NCBI GenBank assembly: GCA_036272735.1
Contig: DATAYF010000474.1
Location: forward strand, 1-18,798
DNA length: 18,798 nucleotides
Reading direction: 5' to 3'
Source: DATAYF01 sp036272735
GTDB taxonomy: Bacteria > Chloroflexota > Ktedonobacteria > Ktedonobacterales > Ktedonobacteraceae
The notes under the pieces: model-generated
Databases searched by the model: none
The model's input: only the letters and a program-made list of their open reading frames with translations
Told to the model about the DNA's origin: nothing
Shown: piece after piece, positions 5,549-12,141 of the stretch
Numbering within the stretch: the stretch's first letter is position 1
Layout: every line of letters begins with the position of its first letter
Program-made: the position numbers and the translations under genes

Positions 5549-8017
5549 TTATTTGAGCCTCTTGAAATCGATAGCGGCTGTTCCCAGGCCGTGAGCAACG
5601 ATGGTCTGTGGATCACCGGGCAGGATATCGAGCATGTTATCGTCCCACGAGACATTCGCGTCCGCGGAGAGTAGGACACCTTTAGCGGGCCGTACAGCCG
5701 AGATAATGATGGTATCATCCTCGCGTGCAAGCTTGATTTCAGGATCGGGTATATCCAGGTACTTGAACGGTTCAGGCCAGAGCGCGGTACGCGCCAGCGC
5801 GGCCCCGTCTTTCAGCAAGCGTGCATTAATAACCAACTGTTTGTTTCGCGTGTATGGCACTGTTCCCAATTCAGTGGCCTGGTTAGGCAACAGGGTTACA
5901 TGGCGTGTTTCTTCCCCGACGCATTCCCCTTGCAACGTCCACGTGCGTAGCTCTACATCGGCTTCCAGTGCCGTTAGCGTGCCGTTGACAGCCCAGAGTT
6001 CAGCCGTATCTTGCTGCCCTTGAACGAGACCGAGCGCGAACGATGCCAGCGCACGTTTGATGGTATAGTACGCGGCCTTGGGGTGCAGCTCATAGTCGAC
6101 ATAGGCCCAGCTTACGACCGGCCAGCAATCGTTAATCTGCCAGACCAAAGCTCCGGCACTGTATTCACGCTGAGGACCAGCCCAACGCCGTCGCCAGCCA
6201 CGAATGCCACTGACCAGCGCCTCGGATTGAACCAATTGCGATTTGTATACGTAGTCTGCCAGATCCACGGGATAGCGCACGTTCTCGATCAGATAATGCC
6301 CAAGACGTTCAGGACCGCCCCCGGCTTTATTATGAAAATCGAGGGTGCTACTTTGCGGATAGCGTTCGCTTTGTGGTGTGAAAGCTTCGATCATTTTCAG
6401 ATCAGGAAAGGCCTGCATGCCAAATTCGCTCACAAAGCGCCCCGGAAATGTATCGTACTGCTGATAGGAGGCCATTTGCCCGTGCCAGACCGACCAGACG
6501 TGCTGGTCACCAAGCGTAAGATCGTTCGCATCGCTGCCAGCGTAGGGACTGCCAGGCCAGTATGGGCGCGTTGGATCGAGTTGTGCGCAGGCCGTGGGTA
6601 AGAGCCGTTCGTAGAGCGTGCGACCAGGGAAGGCTGTCTGTGTGAAATCACCATCAAACGCGGAATCGTAGGTCCCAAGCGAGCCCGCGACGAGATAATC
6701 CTCATTGTTGCCACTCCATACGACCAACGAAGGATGGTGGCGCAGACGACGTATATTGGCTTCAGCCTCAGCCTGAACACTGGCCTGAAACTGCTCGTGC
6801 GCGGGATACATACCGCAGGCAAACATAAAGTCCTGCCACACCAACAAACCAAGCTCATCACAGAGCGCGTAAAAAATGTCCTCTTCATAAATACCACCAC
6901 CCCAGACGCGCAACATGGTCAGGTTGCCCTCGGCCGCGAGTTGTAGCCAGGCCCGGTAGCGCTCAGGTGTGGCCCTGGACAAAAAGGAATCGGCGGGAAT
7001 CCAGTTCGCCCCACCACAGAAAATGGGGGTATTGTTGATCTCGAAGAAGAATGATGTCCCTTCTTGATCGACGAGGGCTTGCTGTACCAGGCGCAAACGG
7101 CGCAGCCCCAGGCGTTCTTCTGCACGATCCAGCGTTTCGCCGTCTATCACCAGCGTTGTTTCTAGACGGTAGAGGGGCTGCTCGCCATAGCCACGCGGCC
7201 ACCAGAGTTCGGGTTGAGCCAGCGTGAACGTATGCTGAAGGATGGGCTCGGTGGCTGGTAAGGTATGCTCGGCTACCCGCTTTCCGGCGGCTGAGAAGAG
7301 GCACAGACGAAGCATAAGATTGGAGGACAGCGTAGCCTGCGCGCTTGCCAGTTGCACCTGCACGGGGAGCGCCGCGCTGCTGAGATCCTCGCTGACCTCT
7401 ACCGGACAGTGCACATCAGCGATACGGGCTGTAAAGGTTTCCAGGCGTACAGAGCGCCACAGACCGGCGGTTATAAAAGTCGGCCCCCAGTCCCACCCAT
7501 AGTGATACTGAGCCTTGCGTACATACAGGCGACTCGCATCGCCATTCCAGGCTGCCAGTGCTCCATACTGGGTTTCGAGCTCTTTGCCACGGCGCATGGC
7601 CGATTCAAACAAGATACGTAGCTCATTCTGGCCGGGCTGTAACAGGGAGGCAACGCGCACGCGATAGGGTACGAACATATTGTCACTGCACAAAATCTGC
7701 ATGCCATTGAGCCAGACGGTGGCGAAAGTATCCAGGCCATCGAAACAAAGCTCGGTTGTTTCATCTCGTGCGAAATCTGCGGGCAAGCTAAACTGGCAGC
7801 GGTACAACCAATCGGCCTCACCGATCCATTGCAGTTCCTTTTCGTTCTGACCGTAGAAGGGGTCGGCGATGCGACCGGCAGCCAGCAGATCCATATGAAT
7901 ACTACCGGGAACAGTCGCCGGAAGCCAATCGCCAGCGGAAGCGAAGGCATCCTCTAACGTTTGTGTTGCGGACCGCTGTTTGCATTGCCACTGTTGAGAA
8001 AGATGCAAGTGTTGCAT
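5549..8017 (-). CDS. Beta-mannosidase, glycoside hydrolase family 2
   Basis: The enzyme releases terminal beta-D-mannose from manno-oligosaccharides. The 822-residue protein has the full GH2 architecture: an N-terminal jelly-roll domain (about 1-195, with WLPATVPGSIHMDLLAAGRI and the YHYGWDWGP block at 171-179), an immunoglobulin-like domain (about 200-310), and a TIM barrel from about 315. The acid/base glutamate is E439 in WSGNNED and the nucleophile is E531 in SEFGMQAFP, both in contexts diagnostic of beta-mannosidase rather than beta-galactosidase. There is no signal peptide, so it should act in the cytoplasm on imported oligosaccharides. The start is ATG at 8017 (complement), with a weak, distant AAAGAGAG ribosome site. 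It stands alone, with no sugar transporter or regulator next to it. Upstream are a hairpin cluster and a LacI-like palindrome. Confidence 0.96.
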   Translation of the reverse strand: MQHLHLSQQWQCKQRSATQTLEDAFASAGDWLPATVPGSIHMDLLAAGRIADPFYGQNEKELQWIGEADWLYRCQFSLPADFARDETTELCFDGLDTFATVWLNGMQILCSDNMFVPYRVRVASLLQPGQNELRILFESAMRRGKELETQYGALAAWNGDASRLYVRKAQYHYGWDWGPTFITAGLWRSVRLETFTARIADVHCPVEVSEDLSSAALPVQVQLASAQATLSSNLMLRLCLFSAAGKRVAEHTLPATEPILQHTFTLAQPELWWPRGYGEQPLYRLETTLVIDGETLDRAEERLGLRRLRLVQQALVDQEGTSFFFEINNTPIFCGGANWIPADSFLSRATPERYRAWLQLAAEGNLTMLRVWGGGIYEEDIFYALCDELGLLVWQDFMFACGMYPAHEQFQASVQAEAEANIRRLRHHPSLVVWSGNNEDYLVAGSLGTYDSAFDGDFTQTAFPGRTLYERLLPTACAQLDPTRPYWPGSPYAGSDANDLTLGDQHVWSVWHGQMASYQQYDTFPGRFVSEFGMQAFPDLKMIEAFTPQSERYPQSSTLDFHNKAGGGPERLGHYLIENVRYPVDLADYVYKSQLVQSEALVSGIRGWRRRWAGPQREYSAGALVWQINDCWPVVSWAYVDYELHPKAAYYTIKRALASFALGLVQGQQDTAELWAVNGTLTALEADVELRTWTLQGECVGEETRHVTLLPNQATELGTVPYTRNKQLVINARLLKDGAALARTALWPEPFKYLDIPDPEIKLAREDDTIIISAVRPAKGVLLSADANVSWDDNMLDILPGDPQTIVAHGLGTAAIDFKRLK

Positions 8018-8088
8018 AACAGACTAATTTTGCTCTCTTTCGTTCATGAATTTTGTTAATGCGATGGGCACGTTTCTCCAAGCAGGGT

Positions 8089-8161
8089 CCAGGGGCGGTA
8101 GCCCCTGGCGGGGTGTGGGGTGTCCCCACCGGCTCTTTCTCCTTGCCGCCGAAGGTGGCGA
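8089..8161. repeat. GC-rich cluster of three hairpins (REP-like intergenic element)
   Basis: Three adjacent inverted repeats are visible. CCAGGGGC (8089-8096) pairs with GCCCCTGG (8101-8108) around GGTA. GTGGGG (8115-8120) pairs with CCCCAC (8124-8129) around TGT. GCCGCC pairs with GGTGGC around GAA at about 8146-8160. GC content is far above the flanks. The element lies in the 5' region of the mannosidase gene on the minus strand and resembles dispersed palindromic intergenic repeats. Copy number cannot be judged from this window. Confidence 0.6.
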
Positions 8162-8194
8162 AACGAACGTGCTATCAGCATAGCAGTATCGCAA

Positions 8195-8208
8195 CCATTG
8201 CGCAATGG
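8195..8208. promoter_or_regulatory. Perfect 14-bp palindrome, candidate LacI/GalR-type operator
   Basis: CCATTGCGCAATGG is a perfect palindrome with the central CG typical of LacI-family operators. It lies upstream of the mannosidase start, downstream of a possible minus-strand promoter (8252-8280), which is where a sugar-responsive repressor would block transcription. No regulator gene is adjacent. Confidence 0.45.
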
Positions 8209-8251
8209 GAATTGTAGAGGATGCATGTAACACATCAACGTTTGGCAGCAA

Positions 8252-8280
8252 ATACTATTTTGCGCCTCGTGTATAGTAAA
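8252..8280 (-). promoter_or_regulatory. Possible promoter of the beta-mannosidase gene
   Basis: On the minus strand TTTACT (complement of 8275-8280) and TAGTAT (complement of 8252-8257) are 17 bp apart. Both hexamers are imperfect. Transcription from here would pass the palindrome at 8195-8208 and the hairpin cluster before the start codon. Confidence 0.35.
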
Positions 8281-8285
8281 TAAGG

Positions 8286-8308
8286 GTTTGGAATTCGTAT
8301 TTCCAAAC
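8286..8308. promoter_or_regulatory. Inverted repeat upstream of the aroF promoter
   Basis: GTTTGGAA (8286-8293) and TTCCAAAC (8301-8308) are perfect 8-bp arms around a 7-nt spacer, ending 24 bp before the aroF -35 box. The position suits a regulator-binding site, but the protein is unknown. Confidence 0.4.
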
Positions 8309-8332
8309 GTCCTAAACGCGTAGCTTCCCCTC

Positions 8333-8361
8333 TTGACAGATAGGGACAAGCTACTTATAAT
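8333..8361 (+). promoter_or_regulatory. Consensus sigma-70 promoter of the aroF leader
   Basis: TTGACA (8333-8338), a 17-bp spacer and TATAAT (8356-8361) match the consensus at all twelve positions. Transcription should start near 8368, about 225 nt before aroF. A fully consensus promoter fits a gene controlled after initiation, by attenuation. Confidence 0.9.
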
Positions 8362-8404
8362 TTGTAATAGTAAGCAAGAAATTTTTCGAAGAGAATACAC
8401 AACA

Positions 8405-8476
8405 ATGCACAGCACAAAGTATAACCAACAATTAAATCACTTTTACTTTTATTATTGGTTTAGCCCTCCAGCATGA
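8405..8476 (+). CDS. Leader peptide for aromatic amino acid attenuation
   Basis: This is a 23-codon ORF starting with ATG at 8405 and ending with TGA at 8474. Its second half reads HFYFYYWF (codons 12-19), seven consecutive aromatic codons covering Phe, Tyr and Trp, and a further Tyr is at codon 6. Such runs are the hallmark of attenuator leader peptides (compare the Phe-rich pheA leader of Escherichia coli). An AAGAGAA ribosome-site-like stretch lies about 8 nt upstream. It stands between a consensus promoter and a rho-independent terminator, and the next gene makes the first committed step to Phe, Tyr and Trp. The peptide itself probably has no function beyond being translated. Confidence 0.88.
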   Translation: MHSTKYNQQLNHFYFYYWFSPPA

Positions 8477-8524
8477 TGGTGGGCCCTTTGGGCTGTGCAA
8501 AAAAAGACCACCAGCGTGCTGGAG

Positions 8525-8553
8525 AAGCAGAGGAAAAAAACCTCTGCTTTTTT
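8525..8553 (+). terminator. Attenuator terminator before aroF
   Basis: AAGCAGAGG (8525-8533) pairs perfectly with CCTCTGCTT (8541-8549) around an A7 loop and runs into T6 (8548-8553). It lies 49 nt after the leader-peptide stop and 40 nt before the aroF start, with no gene between, so it can only act as a conditional terminator for aroF. Confidence 0.88.
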
Positions 8554-8593
8554 GTTTCCCAAAAATAAAGCAAGAAATTGAGAGGACCAGGCC

Positions 8594-9667
8594 ATGATTA
8601 TTACGATTAGTAAGACTGCTACCAACGATGAACGTGCTCAACTGATGATGTTATTATCGCGCATAATGGGTCGGCAAAGACCGATGGCGACCCTGCATAT
8701 GCGCGAACACGACGTTATTGCCCTCGACCTGCCCCTGGATATCGCCACCGAAACCATCCTCAAGCAACAAAAAGCCGTCGACACCATCCACACCCTCAAA
8801 ACTCCCTACCAACTCGTGAGCCGCGCTTTTCAGCAAGAAGATACCAGCATCCTTATCGGCGCAACCAGCGATAGTGCGCCTGTTACTCTTGGTGGATCGT
8901 CCGCATTTCCTGTCATCATGGCTGGTCCCTGTGCGGTCGAACATCGTGAGCAGTTGTTGGAGGCGGCTCGCGGCGTGAAGGCGGCTGGCGCACATATGTT
9001 ACGCGGAGGAGCGTACAAGCCACGCACGTCGCCCTACCAGTTCCAGGGTCTGGGGATCGAGGGTCTGCGTCTATTGGCGGAAGCGCGCGCCGAAACAGGG
9101 TTGCCGATTATTACCGAAGTCATGGAGCCAGCGCTGGTGGAAACGGTGGCTGAATACGCCGATGTGTTGCAGATTGGGGCACGCAATGTGCAGAATTTCC
9201 CGCTCTTGCAGGCGGCCGGACGAAACAGCAAGCGGCTTCCGGTGGTATTGAAACGTGGTTGGTCCTCAACTATCGAAGAATGGCTGTCGGCAGCCGAGTA
9301 CATCGTCGCGGCCGGAAATCCCAACGTTATTTTGTGCGAGCGTGGCATTCGTAGCTATGATCCACAGACGCGCAACGTCCTCGACCTCACCTGTGTTCCC
9401 TTGCTGCACGAGTTGACCCATTTGCCAGTCATTGTGGACCCCAGCCATGCCACCGGCAAGCGTTCGTTGGTGCCGCCCGTGTCGCGTGCAAGCATCGCCG
9501 CTGGTGCCCAGGGACTGATTATCGAAGTGCATCCCGATCCCGCCCACGCGCTCTGTGACGGCAAGCAATCGATCACGCCAGCAGAACTCCAAAAAGTTGT
9601 ACGCGAGGCCAATATGCTCACAGAAATGATCAAAGGGGATATACCACAGTTGACGCCAGTGATGTAG
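8594..9667 (+). CDS. aroF: 3-deoxy-7-phosphoheptulonate (DAHP) synthase, type I-beta
   Basis: The enzyme condenses phosphoenolpyruvate and erythrose 4-phosphate, the first step of the shikimate pathway. The 357-residue protein has an N-terminal ferredoxin-like regulatory domain (about 1-75) followed by the (beta/alpha)8 catalytic barrel, the layout of the Thermotoga maritima enzyme, where the N-terminal domain mediates inhibition by Tyr and Phe. Metal ligands can be placed at C113 (AGPCAVE), H285 (DPSHATG), E311 (IIEVHPDP) and D322 (CDGKQS). KPRTSPYQFQGLG (142-154) and LKRGWSST (219-226) are the phosphate and PEP-binding segments. The start is ATG 8594 with GAGAGGA at 8580-8586, 7 nt upstream. 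The gene is controlled by the leader attenuator and ends before a strong terminator. It is the only aromatic biosynthesis gene in the window. Confidence 0.96.
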   Translation: MIITISKTATNDERAQLMMLLSRIMGRQRPMATLHMREHDVIALDLPLDIATETILKQQKAVDTIHTLKTPYQLVSRAFQQEDTSILIGATSDSAPVTLGGSSAFPVIMAGPCAVEHREQLLEAARGVKAAGAHMLRGGAYKPRTSPYQFQGLGIEGLRLLAEARAETGLPIITEVMEPALVETVAEYADVLQIGARNVQNFPLLQAAGRNSKRLPVVLKRGWSSTIEEWLSAAEYIVAAGNPNVILCERGIRSYDPQTRNVLDLTCVPLLHELTHLPVIVDPSHATGKRSLVPPVSRASIAAGAQGLIIEVHPDPAHALCDGKQSITPAELQKVVREANMLTEMIKGDIPQLTPVM

Positions 9668-9711
9668 TACGACCCAACCTGGTCTGGTACAGTTCATTTT
9701 TTGCGCTAGAG

Positions 9712-9753
9712 GAACCGAGACGGAGACAAACTTCGTCTCGGTTCTTTATTTTG
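9712..9753 (+). terminator. Intrinsic terminator of aroF
   Basis: GAACCGAGACG (9712-9722) and CGTCTCGGTTC (9734-9744) form a perfect 11-bp stem, followed by a T-rich tract (TTTATTTTG). It lies 45 nt after the aroF stop. Confidence 0.9.
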
Positions 9754-9866
9754 TATGGAAAAGCACGTCAAGTATGATGCATATAGATGAACCACAAAGT
9801 ATAAAAAATGCCGCATTTGCATGACTTTTACATTGCCCTGAGTCCTCCTCCCACGCCTTTCTATCA

Positions 9867-9908
9867 CCCCAAATGGTAGCGCATAACCCCCGAATGGTAG
9901 TGTATAAT
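9867..9908 (+). promoter_or_regulatory. Tandem 20-bp direct repeats overlapping a -10 box
   Basis: CCCCAAATGGTAGCGCATAA (9867-9886) and CCCCGAATGGTAGTGTATAA (9888-9907) agree at 17 of 20 positions and are 21 bp apart, that is two helical turns. The second copy runs into TATAAT (9903-9908), while the -35 region has no TTGACA-like hexamer. This is the arrangement of an activator-dependent promoter with two sites on the same DNA face, probably for the secreted protein gene at 10035. The rest of the 9754-10034 gap holds only a small hairpin (TCTCGC/GCGAGA near 9936-9952). Confidence 0.5.
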
Positions 9909-10034
9909 TATGATCGGTACCCATCTATTCATATTCTTCTCGCACGAAGCGAGATCCTCCAAGGTTTTGTCTAGCACTAGCAAGGCGAAGCCAGTCTCTT
10001 TGTATGCGATGTATGTGAAAGGAAGGTCACTCGT

Positions 10035-11747
10035 ATGCACTTCTCCCTTCCCGCAATGGGAAAACACCTCTGCAAAGTCGCTGGGATGGCGGTGTTTCTC
10101 AGCCTCTTGCTTACAGGAAGTTTCTTTCTACACGTGCCTATCTCTCAGGCCACGGGCCTGGCGCAACAGAGCCATCAGCAGGCCACCATTTATACCAGTG
10201 CCACCAAAGGTACGCTTGCCCCATTTGGTACTGCCGATCCTCGCCATCCTCCGGCCTCAGCAGCCGTGACCGGGGTTCCAAAGATCAAACATATTTCGAA
10301 GGGGGTGCGCCCCATTCCCAGCATCGCTCGGGCGTCCACCGCGCCTGGGCAGGCGCGTGCTTCCGGGCTTGCGCTGCACACTGGCCGGATCTTACAGAAT
10401 TTCAATGGAGTTAGCAGCCTGGATAGCGAGGTCACGAACTTTAATGCTGAATTCGAGCCGCCAGACCAGGGGCTCTGCGTTGGCAATGGCTTCGTCGTGG
10501 AAGCGGTGAACTCAGCTTTCACGATCTATCGGACCAATGGTACAGCGGTCTTGGGTCCGCTGAACGTCAATGTGCTTTTTGACGAAGGGCTCAAAGAGTT
10601 TACCAGCGATCCTCGCTGCTACTTCGATAAGTCAACCAACACCTGGGTCGCAATCATTCTCTACATTCGTAGTGATAATGCGGAGGCGCGCACCGACATT
10701 GCGGTCAATCACAGTGGTGATCCAACAACCCCCTGGACGGTCTATCATCTGGAGGCAACCGACGATGGGAGCGGTGGGATGCCAAACCACGCTGGATGTC
10801 CCTGTCTGGGAGATCAGCCGCTGCTGGGCCTTGACCAGGAGAACGTCTATATCAGCACTAACGAGTTTCCCATTGTCGCGAATGGCTTCAATGGGGCGCA
10901 GATCTATGCCATCTCGAAGCAGCAGCTTTTTGGTCTTTCGTCCCAGGTTCATTTTGTGCATTTTGACAACTTGAATATCGGGGGCGCAGTGGCTGCCTCA
11001 GTTCAGCCAGCAACTGCAAACGACAAAGCTGACGCGGGCTTCTTCATGAATTCGCTGGATCCCTTTGGTACCTCTGATAATCGTATCGGCATCTGGGCGC
11101 TAACCAACCGTCACGAGGTCAGCAAAGGAGGGGTTCCAATACTCTCCAGTATTGTCGTTACCTCGGAACTCTATGGCGTTCCGCCCCCAGCCATCCAGAA
11201 GGGAAACACCCGCAAGCTGGACGCAGGGGATGACCGCATGCAGCAGGTCCAATTTATCAATGGCGATCTCTGGGGCGCGTTGGATACAGTCATCACAATC
11301 CCGAATGATAGCGCGTCGCGGGCTGGCATTGCCTGGTTCCAGGTGCGTCCATCCATTCGCCATGAGCTGATCAGTGGACCGGAAATTGAGTATCAGGGTT
11401 ACGTTGCTTCGTCGGGGAACTATGTGCTCTACCCGGCGATCCAGGCGGGGCCGGATCATAGCGCGGCAATCGTCTTCACGTTCAGCGGAGCTAACAACTT
11501 CCCCAGCCCTGCCTACGCGGTAATGCAAGGTGGGATGCATGCTTTTGGCGCGATTACGCTAGCTGCTGATGGCACTGGGCCGTATGTGAATGGCACCCGT
11601 TGGGGCGACTATTCATACGCGACGCTTGATCCTGACCATAACCATTTCTGGCTTGCAACCGAGTATATTCCCCCGGTGAGCAGCCAGACAACGGATGGCG
11701 CTGCCAACTGGGGAACACGCGTCTTCGAGGTCGATGGGCACTCCTAG
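10035..11747 (+). CDS. Large secreted protein of unknown function, possibly beta-propeller
   Basis: I do not recognise a named family. The 570-residue product starts with a signal peptide: a basic start (MGKHLCK), a hydrophobic core at about 16-33, and likely cleavage near SQATGLA (about 37-43). A linker rich in Ala, Pro and Ser (44-120) follows. From about 125 the sequence has repeated short hydrophobic strands, Gly/Asp/Asn turns and Trp-containing blocks such as NTWVAIILY, PWTVYHLEA, GDLWGALDTV and GDYSYATLDPDHNHFWLATEY. This is the look of an all-beta, propeller-like extracellular domain. HAGCPCLGDQPLLGLD has a close Cys pair, possibly a disulphide. No catalytic motif is evident. The start has AAGGAAGG (10019-10026) 8 nt upstream. 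The gene is monocistronic, with a repeat-containing promoter before it and a strong hairpin after it. Confidence 0.8.
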   Translation: MHFSLPAMGKHLCKVAGMAVFLSLLLTGSFFLHVPISQATGLAQQSHQQATIYTSATKGTLAPFGTADPRHPPASAAVTGVPKIKHISKGVRPIPSIARASTAPGQARASGLALHTGRILQNFNGVSSLDSEVTNFNAEFEPPDQGLCVGNGFVVEAVNSAFTIYRTNGTAVLGPLNVNVLFDEGLKEFTSDPRCYFDKSTNTWVAIILYIRSDNAEARTDIAVNHSGDPTTPWTVYHLEATDDGSGGMPNHAGCPCLGDQPLLGLDQENVYISTNEFPIVANGFNGAQIYAISKQQLFGLSSQVHFVHFDNLNIGGAVAASVQPATANDKADAGFFMNSLDPFGTSDNRIGIWALTNRHEVSKGGVPILSSIVVTSELYGVPPPAIQKGNTRKLDAGDDRMQQVQFINGDLWGALDTVITIPNDSASRAGIAWFQVRPSIRHELISGPEIEYQGYVASSGNYVLYPAIQAGPDHSAAIVFTFSGANNFPSPAYAVMQGGMHAFGAITLAADGTGPYVNGTRWGDYSYATLDPDHNHFWLATEYIPPVSSQTTDGAANWGTRVFEVDGHS

Positions 11748-11754
11748 TTCTAAC

Positions 11755-11797
11755 GCTTCAGCCGTGAGACCTCTCACGGCTGAAGCATCCCTTTCTT
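11755..11797 (+). terminator. Terminator hairpin after the secreted-protein gene
   Basis: GCTTCAGCCGTGAGA (11755-11769) and TCTCACGGCTGAAGC (11772-11786) are perfect 15-bp arms starting 8 nt after the stop codon. The tail (ATCCCTTTCTTCT) is T-rich but not a pure T run. Confidence 0.75.
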
Positions 11798-12037
11798 CTC
11801 CGGAGCTTTTGAACCGCCTCCCCATAAGAATCTCTAGCAAAGTATGACTGAAAATGAATTTAAATGGTAAAATCTACCTTAGCAACAAAAATGTTGTATA
11901 GCTGTAATAGAAAGAAGTAAAAAAAGCACAGAACACGATGCTTTCTTTTAGCCCAAGAATAGAGCCTCACACCTGCCTCACCTTTTAGTCCTCAGTGGGT
12001 AGCGCCACGGTTCCTGCGGCAATCTGGACTACGCCTA
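11798..12037. other. Gene-free AT-rich stretch
   Basis: No convincing coding region is present. It contains TAAAAT at about 11868-11873 with a poor -35, and a weak hairpin, AAAGCA (11923-11928) with TGCTTT (11939-11944), followed by CTTTT. Together these could delimit a very small RNA, but nothing supports one beyond that spacing. Confidence 0.3.
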
Positions 12038-12066
12038 TCGACTCACCTATGGTTGTATGATATACT
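12038..12066 (+). promoter_or_regulatory. Promoter of the ANTAR response regulator gene
   Basis: TCGACT (12038-12043) and TATACT (12061-12066) are separated by 17 bp, each one or two changes from consensus. Transcription would start near 12073, which places the GTG at 12076 at the very 5' end of the RNA and supports the ATG at 12142 as the true start. Confidence 0.5.
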
Positions 12067-12141
12067 TGCCGTAATGTGGCAAGAGAAATCAGTATCGTCA
12101 GTGGGCAGAGCCCAAGCAAAGGCTTTGAGGTAGGTAACGCT

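Larger units (their letters stand above)
8369..8593 (+). promoter_or_regulatory. Aromatic amino acid attenuator leader of aroF
   Basis: The leader RNA contains an aromatic-rich leader peptide (8405-8476), alternative pairings and an intrinsic terminator before aroF. AACCAA (8423-8428) pairs with TTGGTT (8455-8460) inside the peptide. TGCACAGC (8406-8413, overlapping the leader start codon) is complementary to GCTGTGCA (8492-8499). CTCCAGCA (8466-8473) pairs with TGCTGGAG (8517-8524), and TGGTGG (8477-8482) pairs with CCACCA (8508-8513). The pairing of 8406-8413 with 8492-8499 crosses the stem 8466-8524, so these two are mutually exclusive without a pseudoknot. The leader stop codon TGA (8474-8476) falls in an internal loop of that stem. 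I did not find a pairing that directly invades the terminator stem, so the exact switch is unresolved. Confidence 0.8.

Noticed and set aside
6011..6601. 196-codon plus-strand frame inside the mannosidase gene
   Set aside because: It is an antisense shadow of the GH2 catalytic region with no ribosome site or recognisable domain.
8461..8553. T-box riboswitch upstream of aroF
   Set aside because: No T-box core sequence or specifier stem is visible, whereas a leader peptide with consecutive aromatic codons explains the terminator.
9867..9907. CRISPR-like array
   Set aside because: There are only two degenerate copies with a 1-bp gap, no spacers and no cas genes.
9920..10034. Riboswitch (cyclic di-GMP or cobalamin type) in the leader of the secreted protein gene
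   Set aside because: A few GC-rich short stems are present, but the conserved core sequences of these classes are absent.
11860..11950. Small RNA between the secreted-protein and ANTAR genes
   Set aside because: Only a TAAAAT and a weak 6-bp hairpin support it; the -35 is poor and the stem is unstable.
12103..12125. Two consecutive small hairpins (GGGC-AGA-GCCC and AAGC-AAAG-GCTT) before the ANTAR gene, as an ANTAR target for autoregulation
   Set aside because: ANTAR targets have hexanucleotide loops with set A and G positions, and these loops are 3-4 nt. No terminator follows them.
12076..12141. N-terminal extension of the ANTAR regulator from a GTG start
   Set aside because: The GTG falls at the predicted transcription start, and the receiver domain begins at ATG 12142, which has a good ribosome site.
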